Below, piece after piece: positions 15,650-23,982 of a stretch of DNA of 64,000 nt. A program made the translations under genes and the position numbers. The notes beneath the pieces were generated by a model. That model was not told where the DNA came from. It worked only from the letters and a program-made list of their open reading frames with translations, and ran no database searches. Position 1 is the stretch's first letter, and every line of letters begins with the position of its first letter. The stretch comes from Janthinobacterium sp. 344 (lineage in GTDB: Bacteria; Pseudomonadota; Gammaproteobacteria; Burkholderiales; Burkholderiaceae_D): positions 124,001 to 188,000 of the forward strand of contig NZ_FOKL01000011.1 in assembly GCF_900112025.1 (NCBI RefSeq), in the 5' to 3' direction.

Positions 15650-16384
15650 ATGACGTTGCGCCATGCCTTCCTGTCCTGGCCGCTGCTGGCAATGCTGTGC
15701 AGCGCGCCATGGGCCGGCGTGGCCGCCGCCAACCTGCAGATTTCACCGGTAACGCTCACCATGCGGGCCGAGCAGACATCGGCCGGCATCACCTTGCAAA
15801 ACCTCGGTGAGGCGCCGCTGTTTGGCCAGGTGCGCGTGTTCGTGTGGGACCAGGCGAATGGCGAGGAAGCGCTGCTGCCGACGCAGGAACTGGTGGCCAG
15901 TCCGCCCATCGTGGAAATCGCCGCCAGCAGCCGGCAAACCATCCGCCTCGTGCGCACCCAGGCCGGGCCATCGGCACAGGAGCGCACGTATCGCGTGCTG
16001 ATCGACGAAGTGGGGCGCGATGACGACCCGGCCCGCAGCGGCGTGGATATCCGCCTGCGCTATTCGGTGCCCGTCTTCGTGCTGCCCAGCGGCACGCCAG
16101 GCAAGGAAATACTGGACTGGCAAGTGTTTCGCAAGGATGGCGAATGGATGATGCGCATCAAGAACAACGGCAACTTCCATGCGCAGATCGGCAGCATGGC
16201 GCTGGCCAACCAGGCCGGCAAGGAGTTTGCCGTCAGCAAGGGATTGTTTGGCTATGTGCTGGCGGGACGCATGCGCGAATGGCGCCTGCCCGTCGCCAGG
16301 GACGCTGCGCTCGAAGGGCCGCTGGCGATTAACGTCACCGTCAATGCAAAGGCGATCGTTGCCCGAAACTCGACCCCACCTTGA
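15650..16384 (+). CDS. Csu-type periplasmic pilus chaperone (CsuC-like)
   Basis: This 244-residue PapD-like chaperone has a signal peptide ending near VAAA, followed by LQISPVTLTMRAEQTSAGIT, the usual first strand. The RQTIRLVRTQAG segment carries the basic residue that anchors the pilin C-terminus, and YRVLIDEVGRDDD is typical of archaic chaperones. It keeps pilin subunits folded and delivers them to the usher in the outer membrane. It starts 11 bp after the first pilin gene. Confidence 0.9.
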   Translation: MTLRHAFLSWPLLAMLCSAPWAGVAAANLQISPVTLTMRAEQTSAGITLQNLGEAPLFGQVRVFVWDQANGEEALLPTQELVASPPIVEIAASSRQTIRLVRTQAGPSAQERTYRVLIDEVGRDDDPARSGVDIRLRYSVPVFVLPSGTPGKEILDWQVFRKDGEWMMRIKNNGNFHAQIGSMALANQAGKEFAVSKGLFGYVLAGRMREWRLPVARDAALEGPLAINVTVNAKAIVARNSTPP

Positions 16385-16426
16385 ACATTGCCGGCATGGC
16401 GCGCGCCTGCTTAACCGGGTTACACC

Positions 16427-18802
16427 ATGAAATGGTCGCTCACTTGGCAGGCTTGCCCGATGCTGTTGCTGGCCATCCTGCCATGCGCGGCGCAGGCGGA
16501 AGGTGCGGCCGAGGCGGCGATATCGGGTGCCGTGTCGGGCGCCGACCCGGGGCCGGCCAGCCTGCCGCGCGATCCGGCGACACCGAATGAACTGTATCTG
16601 GAGGTCATCGTGAATGCAGAAGCAACGGGACTGATCTTGCGCTTTACCCAGCGGGGTAAAGGCTTGCTCAGCAGCGTGGAGAACTTGCAACAGCTGGGAC
16701 TGGACCCGGCGCGCTTCGTCGCGCCTGGCCAGACCGAGGTGGCGCTCGACGCGATCCCGGGCCTCGCCTATGACTACGATGCGGCGCGCCAGAGCCTGTC
16801 GCTGCGCGTGGCCGACAGCCTGCGCGCGCCGTTCATGGTCAGCGCCCGTTCCAGCAGCCGTCCGCCGCCGGCGCAAGTCACGCCCGGCGCCGTGCTCAAT
16901 TACGAGGTGTATGCGGAACTGGGCCAGTCGCGCCGCACGGCCGTGTTCAATGATTTTCGCTATTTCAATGACAGTGGCGTGTTCAGCAATACGGGCACCC
17001 TGAACGCGGGCGCGGGCCGGCGCCAGTACATGCGTTTCGACACCTTCTGGAACCATTCCGATGCCGAGACCCTGGAAACGTGGCAGCTGGGCGACCTCAT
17101 TTCCGGTGCGCTGACGTGGAGCCGCGCCGTGCGCATGGGCGGCGTTCAATGGCGCAAGAATTTCCAGCTGCGCCCCGACCTGCTGACCTTTCCCGTCGCC
17201 TCGGTCGACGGTTCGGCCGTCGTGCCATCGTCGCTGAGCTTGTATATCAATGGCGTGCAGCAATATTCCGCCAGCGTGCCCAGCGGTCCTTTCGTGCTGA
17301 ACCAGGTGGCCGGCATCAATGGCGCGGGGCAGGCCACCGTCATCACGCGCGATGCGCTGGGCCGCAGCGTGGCGATGACCTTGCCGCTGTACGTCGACAC
17401 ACGCCTGCTGGCCAAGGGCTTGACCGACTACTCCATCGAAGCGGGCGCCCTGCGGCGCGAGTATGGCCAGCGCGTCTTCGATTATGAAAAGAAACCCGTG
17501 GCCAGCGCCACGGGCCGCTACGGCGTGAGCGACAGTTTCACGCTCGAAGGCCACGGCGAGCTGGGACCTGGCGTGCTCAACGGCGGCGGCGGCGTGCTGC
17601 TGCGCCTGGGACAGTCCGGCGTCGTCAATGGCGCGCTGGCCGTCAGTACCGGCCACAGCCGTGGCGTGCAGGCCAGCGCCGGCTACCAGTACCTGGGGCC
17701 GCGCTACAGCGTCGATGTGCAAAGCGTGCGCGCCAGTGGCGGCTATGGCGACCTGGCCTCGCGCGATGGCAGCCCCGTGGCGCGCGCCGCCGACCGCGCC
17801 TCGCTGAACCTGGCCTTGCCGGCGGGACAAAGCGTCAATCTCAGCTATATCGCCTACCGCACGGCGGGCCTGCCTGTCTCGAAGATCGCCACCGTCGGCT
17901 ATTCGGCCACCCTGTTCCATGGCGTGTTCATCAATGCCAGCGCCTTCCAGGATCTGCGGCAAAGGGAAAAACGCGGCTTTTATATCGGCCTGAGCATGGC
18001 GTTCGACAACAATATCGCCCTGAGCGCCAATACCAGCCGGCAAAATGATGCCGACAGCCGCAGTGTCTCCGCCCAGCAAAGCGCGGACTTTGGCGGCGGT
18101 TTCGGCTGGGCCGTGCAGTCGGGCACCTCGGGCGGCTCCGCGTATCGCCAGGGGCAGGTCGATTACCTGGGCAACGTCGGCCGCGTCACGGCGCGCGTGC
18201 AGACGAATGCCATGAGCAACGCCGGCTCGCTCGGCGCCGCTGGCGCGCTGGTGCTGATGGATGGCCACGTGGCCGCCGCGCGCCAGGTGGGCAATGGCTT
18301 TGCGCTGGTGTCGACGGGCGGCGTGGCGGACGTGCCCGTGCTGCATGAAAACCGCCAGATCGGCGTGACGGGCGGCAGCGGCTATCTGCTGGTGCCGAAC
18401 CTGAATCCGTATGGCAATAACCAGATCAGCATCGGTACCGACGAGCTGGATGTGGATGCGCGCGTGCCCGTGACCAATATCAACGTGGTGCCGCGCAGCC
18501 TGTCCGGCGTGCTGGCCGCGTTTCCCGTCGAGCGCTACAGCGCCGCCACCATCATCGTGCAGGGCGCCGACGGCAAGCCGCTGGCGACGGGCTTGCCCGT
18601 GCTGCACGTGCAAAGCGGCAAGCGCACGGTGGTGGGCTTCGACGGCCTGACCTTTGTCGACGAGCTGAGCGCGGAAAACGAGTTGCGCATCGGCGACAGC
18701 GACAGCCAGTGCTCCGTGCGCTTTGCGTATGCGCGCCCGGCAGGCGGCGGCTTGCCCATGCTGGGCCCGTTGACCTGCGTGGCCGCGGGGGGAGGGCGAT
18801 AA
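16427..18802 (+). CDS. Csu-type outer-membrane usher (CsuD-like)
   Basis: This 791-residue protein is an outer-membrane usher of the archaic chaperone-usher class. It shows an N-terminal signal peptide, the ELYLEVIVNAEATG N-terminal domain, the YSASVPSGPFVLNQV plug-adjacent segment, DALGRSVAMTLPLYVDTRLL, and the C-terminal GVLAAFPVERYSAATIIVQG region. Length is in the usual range for these ushers. It forms the pore that assembles and exports the pilus. Its stop codon shares bases with the start of the next gene (TAATG), which suggests coupled translation with the tip subunit. The complementary strand also carries long open frames, a by-product of GC bias. Confidence 0.92.
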   Translation: MKWSLTWQACPMLLLAILPCAAQAEGAAEAAISGAVSGADPGPASLPRDPATPNELYLEVIVNAEATGLILRFTQRGKGLLSSVENLQQLGLDPARFVAPGQTEVALDAIPGLAYDYDAARQSLSLRVADSLRAPFMVSARSSSRPPPAQVTPGAVLNYEVYAELGQSRRTAVFNDFRYFNDSGVFSNTGTLNAGAGRRQYMRFDTFWNHSDAETLETWQLGDLISGALTWSRAVRMGGVQWRKNFQLRPDLLTFPVASVDGSAVVPSSLSLYINGVQQYSASVPSGPFVLNQVAGINGAGQATVITRDALGRSVAMTLPLYVDTRLLAKGLTDYSIEAGALRREYGQRVFDYEKKPVASATGRYGVSDSFTLEGHGELGPGVLNGGGGVLLRLGQSGVVNGALAVSTGHSRGVQASAGYQYLGPRYSVDVQSVRASGGYGDLASRDGSPVARAADRASLNLALPAGQSVNLSYIAYRTAGLPVSKIATVGYSATLFHGVFINASAFQDLRQREKRGFYIGLSMAFDNNIALSANTSRQNDADSRSVSAQQSADFGGGFGWAVQSGTSGGSAYRQGQVDYLGNVGRVTARVQTNAMSNAGSLGAAGALVLMDGHVAAARQVGNGFALVSTGGVADVPVLHENRQIGVTGGSGYLLVPNLNPYGNNQISIGTDELDVDARVPVTNINVVPRSLSGVLAAFPVERYSAATIIVQGADGKPLATGLPVLHVQSGKRTVVGFDGLTFVDELSAENELRIGDSDSQCSVRFAYARPAGGGLPMLGPLTCVAAGGGR

Positions 18803-19803
18803 TGCGCCGCCTGCTGCTGTGTCTGATCGTCCTGCTCGGTTGCGCCAGTGGCGCGGCGCGGGCCGACACGTGCACGGTGAGCATGACCAACATCGATTTC
18901 GGCAACATCAGCCCCATTTCCGGCACCGATTACACGGCGCAGGCAACGGGGACCTTCAGCTGCCTGTTTTCCTCGCTGAACCTGGGGCAATTGCTCACGC
19001 CGAATGCGCAGGTCTGCATTTCGCTGGGCGTGGACGGCAATTCCACCACGGCCACGCCGCGCAAGCTGGCCAACGGCACCAGCCGCATGGAATACAACGT
19101 GTACGTGGATAGTAGCTACGCGCCGGCGAAGATCTGGGGCGGCACCGCCGTCACGGGCGCGCCGTCGACCTTCGCGCTGACCCTGTCGGCCGGCTTGCTG
19201 GCTCCGCCCGGCACCTATTCCATGAACTTTACCGTGTACGCCAAGATCCCGGCCGGCACGGCGCTGGCGGCCGTGCCGACGGTGGCCAATGCCAACACGG
19301 TGTACAACGCCAGCTTCGCCGGCCTGGGCACCTACACCTACACCACGTATGGCCTGATCAACCTGTTCGGCTGCACCGTCAACAGCGGCAGCTTCGGCTT
19401 TACCGTCAAGGCCACGGCCGTCAACGACTGCACCATCACGGCCACGCCGATGGCGTTCGCCAACGCCAGCATCCTGACGGGCAATTTGCGCAGCACCAGC
19501 ACCCTGTCCGTGCGCTGCGTGAACAACAACGCGTATCAGATCGCGCTCAACGGCGGCACCGTGGCGGCCAATGTGGCAGGCCGGAAAATGAAAAATGCGG
19601 CAACGACGGAAACCATCGGCTATCGGCTGTCGGCCACCCTGGACGGGGCCCTGTGGGGCGACGGCACGGCAGGCACCAGCATGGTGACGGGGACGGGGAC
19701 GGGCGCCAGCGCGCCGGTGACGATCTTTGGCCGGGTGCCGGCACAGACGTCGCCGTCGCCCGGCGACTACAAGGATACGGTGACGGCGACGATTTATTTT
19801 TAG
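18802..19803 (+). CDS. two-domain spore coat U protein, likely pilus tip adhesin (CsuE-like)
   Basis: This 333-residue exported protein has a signal peptide (about residues 1-24) and two tandem SCPU domains. The first starts at CTVSMTNIDFGNISPIS and the second near CTITATPMAFANASIL. It ends in TVTATIYF, the same closing strand as the major pilin. Two-domain architecture and position as last gene match the CsuE tip adhesin, which binds abiotic surfaces through hydrophobic loops in the N-terminal domain. Only one separate pilin gene is present here instead of the three (A/B, A, B) in Acinetobacter, so this is a reduced cluster. Confidence 0.88.
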   Translation: MRRLLLCLIVLLGCASGAARADTCTVSMTNIDFGNISPISGTDYTAQATGTFSCLFSSLNLGQLLTPNAQVCISLGVDGNSTTATPRKLANGTSRMEYNVYVDSSYAPAKIWGGTAVTGAPSTFALTLSAGLLAPPGTYSMNFTVYAKIPAGTALAAVPTVANANTVYNASFAGLGTYTYTTYGLINLFGCTVNSGSFGFTVKATAVNDCTITATPMAFANASILTGNLRSTSTLSVRCVNNNAYQIALNGGTVAANVAGRKMKNAATTETIGYRLSATLDGALWGDGTAGTSMVTGTGTGASAPVTIFGRVPAQTSPSPGDYKDTVTATIYF

Positions 19804-20036
19804 AAGGTAACGGTAACGAGGCCGGCGCCCGACGGCGTGGCTTGCTGCAGCAGCTGGTAGGGCGTGTTGTGGCGGCAGTGCACCTGCGCCAGCGCGCGCT
19901 GCGTGCTGACGCTGCAGACGTCGTGGATGACGAGCGTGGCCTGGAACGATGCGGAAGAGACGGTACCGGCGGTGGTGGTCTGGCAAAGCGTGAGGGCGAA
20001 CAGGGCGGGCAGTACGGCAAGCTTCAAAGGAGTCAT
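19800..20036 (-). CDS. compact SCPU-like exported protein
   Basis: This 78-residue protein is encoded convergent to the pilus operon, overlapping its last codon. It has a signal peptide (KLAVLPALFALTL, cleavage near TAG) and a mature part of about 55 residues that looks like an abridged spore coat U domain. FQATLVIHDVCSVS resembles the first pilin strands, VHCRHNTPYQLL resembles the second-cysteine block, and VTVTF resembles the closing strand. The middle of the normal domain is missing. No clear Shine-Dalgarno is seen before the ATG at 20036. It may be a small pilus-associated subunit or a decayed remnant. Confidence 0.55.
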   Translation of the reverse strand: MTPLKLAVLPALFALTLCQTTTAGTVSSASFQATLVIHDVCSVSTQRALAQVHCRHNTPYQLLQQATPSGAGLVTVTF

Positions 20037-20289
20037 CGTGAACGCATCTGGCAAAGAACGGGCGTGGTCAGCAACGCCGCATGGCATGGCTGACACCGTT
20101 TTTCGCACCGGGATTGGGGGAACTGAACGAACCATGATTGTACTTGAACAAGAAAAGTGTGAGTTTGTGTGTATTTTCAAGCCGCCATCATGGGGCGAGC
20201 GAAGCTTTCGATTTGATAGTAACTGATGTTTCTGTTGTGCAACTGAATTTTTTTCGATTGTTGTCTTGAATCAACGTGAGGAGATGGTC

Positions 20290-20847
20290 ATGAAACATAC
20301 CAACTTTAATAATTTGCCTTGCCCGATCGCTCGCAGCCTGGGCAAGGTGGGCGAATGGTGGAGCATCCTCATCCTGCGCGAAGCGTTTTATGGCAAGACG
20401 CGCTTCGACGAATTTGAAAAAAGCCTGAAGATCGCGCCCACCATCCTCACGCGCCGGCTGGCCGACCTGGTGGAAGGGGGCCTCATGACGCGCCGCCTGT
20501 ACTGCGCCAAGCCGCCGCGCTACGACTACGTGCTGACCAAGTCCGGGCGCGCCTTCAAGCCCGTGCTGCTGGCCTTTATCGCCTGGGGCAACGAGAACTT
20601 CGCGCCCGAAGGCGCCAGCCTCGTCATCGCCAGCCGCGACACGGGCCTGGCCGCCGACCCGGTGCTGGTCGATGCCACGACAGGCTTGCCCATCAATGAC
20701 GAGTACTACGCGTTCGCGCCGGGGCCGGCCGCCAGCGACAGCATGCGCAGCATCATCCTCGACGCGGAAAAAAGCAGCGGCATCGCGCCCAAGCCGAAGG
20801 CGCCGGCCGCCAACCGGGGCTGGGTGGCGGAAGGCCACCTGGCCTGA
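20290..20847 (+). CDS. HxlR family transcriptional regulator
   Basis: This 185-residue regulator has an N-terminal HxlR/MarR-like winged helix: CPIARSLGKVGEWWSILILR, then FDEFEKSLKIAPTILTRRL and the wing GLMTRRLYCAKPPRYDYVLT. The C-terminal 70 residues are unusual for the small HxlR proteins and form an extra domain of unknown use. The ATG at 20290 is chosen because GAGGAG lies 6 bases upstream. The hexamer AACTGA occurs twice, 20 bases apart (20221 and 20241), in the upstream gap and may be an operator. The target gene is not obvious. Confidence 0.85.
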   Translation: MKHTNFNNLPCPIARSLGKVGEWWSILILREAFYGKTRFDEFEKSLKIAPTILTRRLADLVEGGLMTRRLYCAKPPRYDYVLTKSGRAFKPVLLAFIAWGNENFAPEGASLVIASRDTGLAADPVLVDATTGLPINDEYYAFAPGPAASDSMRSIILDAEKSSGIAPKPKAPAANRGWVAEGHLA

Positions 20848-21000
20848 AGCGGGGCTGGCGTGCGTCAAGTTTGGCGCAGAGCAAGACGGACGGCACGGCA
20901 TGGCGTTACTGTCGCACTCAGCAACACAAGTGCGGCGTAGTCCCGGCTGAGCGGGGCATGGCGCCATCCGTGATCCGATGTCCGTTGAAGGAGACCTGCG

Positions 21001-21441
21001 ATGAGTGCATTGCAACGACATGCTTGCCGCGCCGCCACGGTGCTGGCGCTGGCGGCCCTGCTGGGCGCCTGTTCCCATGGGCCGCATCACCCGGGCGACC
21101 ATGACGTCACCCTGACGGGGGCGCAGGAAGTGCCGGCCAATACCAGCACGGCCAGTGGCAGCAGCAATATCCGCGTGGCGCCAGACCGCAGCGTCACCGG
21201 CGGCGTGCGTTACACGGGCCTGGTCGCCACCGTGGCGCACATCCATGAAGCGCCCGTCGGCGCCAACGGCCCCGTCATCGTGCCGCTGGTGCAGACCGCT
21301 GCGGGCATGTTTGCCGTGCCCGCCGGCACCGTGCTCACGCCGCCCCAGTATGCGAGCTACCAGGCCGGCAATCTGTACGTGAACGTGCATAGCGCCGCCT
21401 ATCCGGCCGGCGAGATCCGCGCCCAGCTCAAGCCGAAGTAA
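21001..21441 (+). CDS. CHRD-domain lipoprotein
   Basis: This 146-residue protein has a lipoprotein signal with lipobox LLGAC (Cys at residue 24), so it should be anchored to a membrane facing the periplasm. The rest is a CHRD domain, the fold first described in chordin. Its hallmarks are VTLTGAQEVPANTSTASG, the HIHEAPVGANGPVIVPL strand, and VNVHSAAYPAGEIRAQL at the end. Function in bacteria is unknown. A strong terminator follows at 21471, so it appears to be a single-gene unit. Confidence 0.88.
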   Translation: MSALQRHACRAATVLALAALLGACSHGPHHPGDHDVTLTGAQEVPANTSTASGSSNIRVAPDRSVTGGVRYTGLVATVAHIHEAPVGANGPVIVPLVQTAAGMFAVPAGTVLTPPQYASYQAGNLYVNVHSAAYPAGEIRAQLKPK

Positions 21442-21470
21442 GCAGTCCCGTTTTCTCCGAAACCTCCTTG

Positions 21471-21493
21471 GGCCGCGCGAGCGGCCTTTTTTT
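21471..21493 (+). terminator. intrinsic terminator after the CHRD lipoprotein gene
   Basis: GGCCGC (21471-21476) pairs with GCGGCC (21481-21486) around a GCGA tetraloop and is followed by seven T residues. It lies 29 bases after the lipoprotein stop and before the AEC transporter start. Confidence 0.9.
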
Positions 21494-21536
21494 GCGCCCG
21501 GCGGATGGCGCGCGCGGCGCGCTACAATGGCGCCCC

Positions 21537-22490
21537 ATGCTGACCATCCTTGCCATCACCTTTCCCTTCTTCGCCCTGGTGCTGTGCGGCTACCTGGCCG
21601 TGCGGCGCAACTTGTTGCCGCTGGCCGCCATCGGCGGCTTGAACAGTTTCGTGCTGTACTTCGCGCTGCCGTGCATGCTGTACCGCTTCGGCGCCGCCAC
21701 GCCCATCGCGCAGCTGCTCGACGCCAGCGTCTTCGGCGTGTATCTGCTGTGCGCCCTGATCATGGTCGGCGTCACCACGGCGATGACCCTCAGCCACCGC
21801 ATCGACTGGAACAACGCGGCCTTCGGCGCGCTGGTGGCGGCGTTCCCGAACACGGGCTTCATGGGCGTGCCGCTGCTGCTGACCTTGCTCGGCCCCCGTT
21901 CGTCCGGCCCCGTCATCGTCACCATCGTCGTCGACATGCTCATTACCAGTTCGCTGTGCATCGCCCTGTCGCGCATCGGCAGCGGCGGCGCGCACGGCGG
22001 CCGCGCCGCCGTCGTCAACGCGATAAAGGGCATGGCGGGCAACCCGATGCCGTGGGCCATCGTGCTGGGCGCCGTGTCGTCGTGGCTGGAGCTGGCCTTG
22101 CCCAAGCCCTTGATGCAGACGGTGGGCCTGCTGGCCGATGCCGCCTCGCCCGTGGCCCTGTTTACCATCGGCGCCGTGCTGGCCCGTTCGCAGATGAGCA
22201 CGAGCGACCCGGCGCCGCTGGGGGAATATGTGCCGGTGGCGCTGAAAAAGCTGCTGCTGCACCCGCTGCTGGTGTGGGGCATGGGCCACGCGGCCATCGC
22301 GCTGGGCGCGCCGCTCGACCCGTTCGCGCTGACCTGCATGGTGCTGGTGGCGTGCCTGCCCAGCGCCAGCAACGTCACCCTGCTGTCCGAGCGCTTCGGG
22401 GCAAATACGGCGCGCATCGCCCGCATCATTTTAGTGTCGACGGCGCTGTCGTTTTTGACGTTTTCGGCGGCCGTCAGCTGGCTGGCGTGA
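21537..22490 (+). CDS. AEC family transporter (auxin efflux carrier-like)
   Basis: This 317-residue membrane protein has about ten hydrophobic segments in two inverted halves, as in the AEC (MdcF/YfdV-like) family. These carry small organic acids such as malonate or other carboxylates. Family signatures are FALPCMLYRFG in the first half, PNTGFMGVPLLL in the middle, and CLPSASNVTLLSERFGANT with its conserved Pro-Ser-Asn in the second half. The start at 21537 is the first ATG after the terminator. The last 26 codons and stop of this gene are repeated downstream in a 143-bp array. The substrate is not predictable. Confidence 0.9.
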   Translation: MLTILAITFPFFALVLCGYLAVRRNLLPLAAIGGLNSFVLYFALPCMLYRFGAATPIAQLLDASVFGVYLLCALIMVGVTTAMTLSHRIDWNNAAFGALVAAFPNTGFMGVPLLLTLLGPRSSGPVIVTIVVDMLITSSLCIALSRIGSGGAHGGRAAVVNAIKGMAGNPMPWAIVLGAVSSWLELALPKPLMQTVGLLADAASPVALFTIGAVLARSQMSTSDPAPLGEYVPVALKKLLLHPLLVWGMGHAAIALGAPLDPFALTCMVLVACLPSASNVTLLSERFGANTARIARIILVSTALSFLTFSAAVSWLA

Positions 22491-22776
22491 GGGGACACTC
22501 AACGTCCCGGGGCGCGCCCCGCGCCTTGCGCATCATCGGGAGCACAGCGACGGCGCGCATCGCCCGCATCATCCTCGTCTCGACGGCGCTGTCGTTTTTG
22601 ACGTTTTCAGCGGCCGTCAGCTGGCTGGCGTGAGGGGACACTCAACGTCCCGGGGCGCGCCCCGCGCCTTGCGCATCATCGGGAGCACAGCGACGGCGCG
22701 CATCGCCCGCATCATCCTCGTCTCGACGGCGCTGTCGTTTTTGACATTTTCAGCGGCCGTCAGCTGGCTGGCGTGA
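22411..22776. repeat. 143-bp tandem array made from the AEC gene 3' end
   Basis: Three copies begin at 22411, 22554 and 22697. Each full unit holds the last 80 bases of the AEC gene, including the stop, and a 63-base spacer; the third lacks the spacer. The spacers are identical. Against the working gene end (copy 1), copies 2 and 3 differ at five positions in the coding part, and copy 3 has one more change. All of these changes are synonymous. Copy 3 runs into the 3' end of the convergent PaiB-like gene and supplies its last codons. The pattern suggests recombination with a diverged allele followed by a unit duplication. Confidence 0.9.
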
Positions 22777-23413
22777 CGTTGGCGGCGATCAGCGCGCCCA
22801 GCGCCCGCGCCGCGCCGGGCTGCTCGTCCAGCGCCAGGCCGTGCGCCATGCTGGCCTGGTCCTGCATGCTGCGGTTCTGCCCCAGCTTCCATTTTCCCGT
22901 GAGGCGCGTGAGGGGAATTTCGATGCCGACGATGGCTTTCAGCATGTTGTCGATATAGTCGGCCGGCGCGTCGGCCACCTGCCACGGCGCGGCTTGATCT
23001 GCCTCATGGCGCGCCGTCAGCCGCTCCACCAGCCCCCGCAGCCACGCCGCATCGTCGATGGCGCGCAGGGGGCCGTGCGCATGCACGACGGCGTAGTTGA
23101 AGGTGGGGACTTCCTTGCCGCTGCGCTGCTTCTCCGCATACCAGGCGGGCGTGATGTAGGCGTGCGGCCCCTGGAAAATCACCAGTGCGTCATCGCTGCC
23201 GCCGGCCGCGCGCCACAGCGGGTTGGCGCGCGCCACGTGGGCGCGCAGGATGCCGAACGGGGCGTCAAGCGTGGGCGCGGCGATCTCGAACGGCAGATGG
23301 TCGGCGCACAGGCCATCCTGGCCGTGGCGCACCAGCGCGCCCAGCGGATGGGCGGCCATCAGGCCATGCAGCACCGCGAGGCGCTCTTCGCGGAAGGTGG
23401 CGGGCGTGTACAT
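22760..23413 (-). CDS. FMN-binding negative transcriptional regulator, PaiB-like
   Basis: This 217-residue protein matches the PaiB/FMN-binding split-barrel family. Visible blocks are YTPATFREERLAVLHGLMAA, ARANPLWRAAG, VIFQGPHAYITPAWYAEK and VPTFNYAVVHAHG, then IEIPLTRLTGKWKLGQNR. In Bacillus, PaiB was linked to repression of sporulation and protease genes, but most homologues are uncharacterised flavoproteins. Its ATG abuts the stop of the OsmC-like gene (TGAATG), so the two form an operon. The C-terminal codons lie within copy 3 of the 143-bp array. Confidence 0.88.
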   Translation of the reverse strand: MYTPATFREERLAVLHGLMAAHPLGALVRHGQDGLCADHLPFEIAAPTLDAPFGILRAHVARANPLWRAAGGSDDALVIFQGPHAYITPAWYAEKQRSGKEVPTFNYAVVHAHGPLRAIDDAAWLRGLVERLTARHEADQAAPWQVADAPADYIDNMLKAIVGIEIPLTRLTGKWKLGQNRSMQDQASMAHGLALDEQPGAARALGALIAANVTPAS

Positions 23414-23875
23414 TCAGTGGGCTCCTTGCACGACGACGTCGGCCGTCAGCGAATTGGCGATATAGCAGCGCGCGTGCGCGTCGTGGTGCAGGGCGGCCAG
23501 CGCCTCGGGCGAGGGCGGCGTTCCCGCAAACGCGATGCGCGGGCGCAGCACGATGCGCGTCATGGCCAGGCGGCCTTGTGCATTCTTGCCCAGTTCGCCG
23601 ACGGCCTCGTCGCGGTAGTCATCGATGACGTAGCCGCGCTGCGCCGCCAGCGACAGGAAGAACAGCATGTGGCAGCTGGACGTGGCGGCCACCAGTGCCT
23701 CTTCCGGATCGACGTTGGCGGCCACCGACATGGGCAGCGGCACGGACAATGGCGACGACGAGGCGGGCACCGTCAGGCCGCCGTCGAATTGCCAGGCGTG
23801 GCCGCGGCTGTAGCGCTGGCCCGTGAAATCCTGGCCGTCGCGCTGCCAGGCCACGGTGGCGAAAAACTGCTGCAT
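23414..23875 (-). CDS. OsmC family protein
   Basis: This 153-residue protein belongs to the OsmC/Ohr family, cytoplasmic enzymes that often reduce organic hydroperoxides with two cysteines. The MSVAANVDPEEALVAATSSCHM segment carries the conserved first cysteine and helix. The second, C-terminal cysteine is present in HDAHARCYIANS. This cysteine pairing fits the general OsmC-like branch. It is first gene of the operon with the PaiB-like gene and is divergent from the MocR regulator at 23983, suggesting control by that protein. Confidence 0.88.
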   Translation of the reverse strand: MQQFFATVAWQRDGQDFTGQRYSRGHAWQFDGGLTVPASSSPLSVPLPMSVAANVDPEEALVAATSSCHMLFFLSLAAQRGYVIDDYRDEAVGELGKNAQGRLAMTRIVLRPRIAFAGTPPSPEALAALHHDAHARCYIANSLTADVVVQGAH

Positions 23876-23922
23876 GCGGGCTCCATGATGGGGGGAATCG
23901 GATCACCATCTTAATCGCCATC

Positions 23923-23943
23923 TTGGCTATTTAAAACAGCCAA
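23923..23943. promoter_or_regulatory. palindrome between OsmC operon and MocR gene
   Basis: TTGGCT and AGCCAA enclose an almost symmetrical centre (ATTTAAAAC), giving a 21-bp dyad with one mismatched pair. Three copies of a CxATCTT-like direct repeat (CCATCTT at 23906 and 23918, CTATCTT at 23950) lie in the same gap. MocR-type regulators commonly bind such direct repeats in divergent promoters. The assignment is inferred. Confidence 0.55.
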
Positions 23944-23982
23944 TAAGTGCTATCTTGAGACTACCAATACAAGAGCTTTCCC

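Noticed and set aside
15743..18613. A 956-residue minus-strand reading frame over the pilus genes
   Set aside because: It lies opposite three genes with clear chaperone, usher and pilin motifs. The G/C bias of codon position 3 keeps the complement open. It has low-complexity His/Ala/Arg composition and no motif.
22491..22776. A CRISPR-like array
   Set aside because: The 143-bp period, lack of unique spacers and identity with the AEC gene end show a tandem gene-end duplication, not repeats with spacers.
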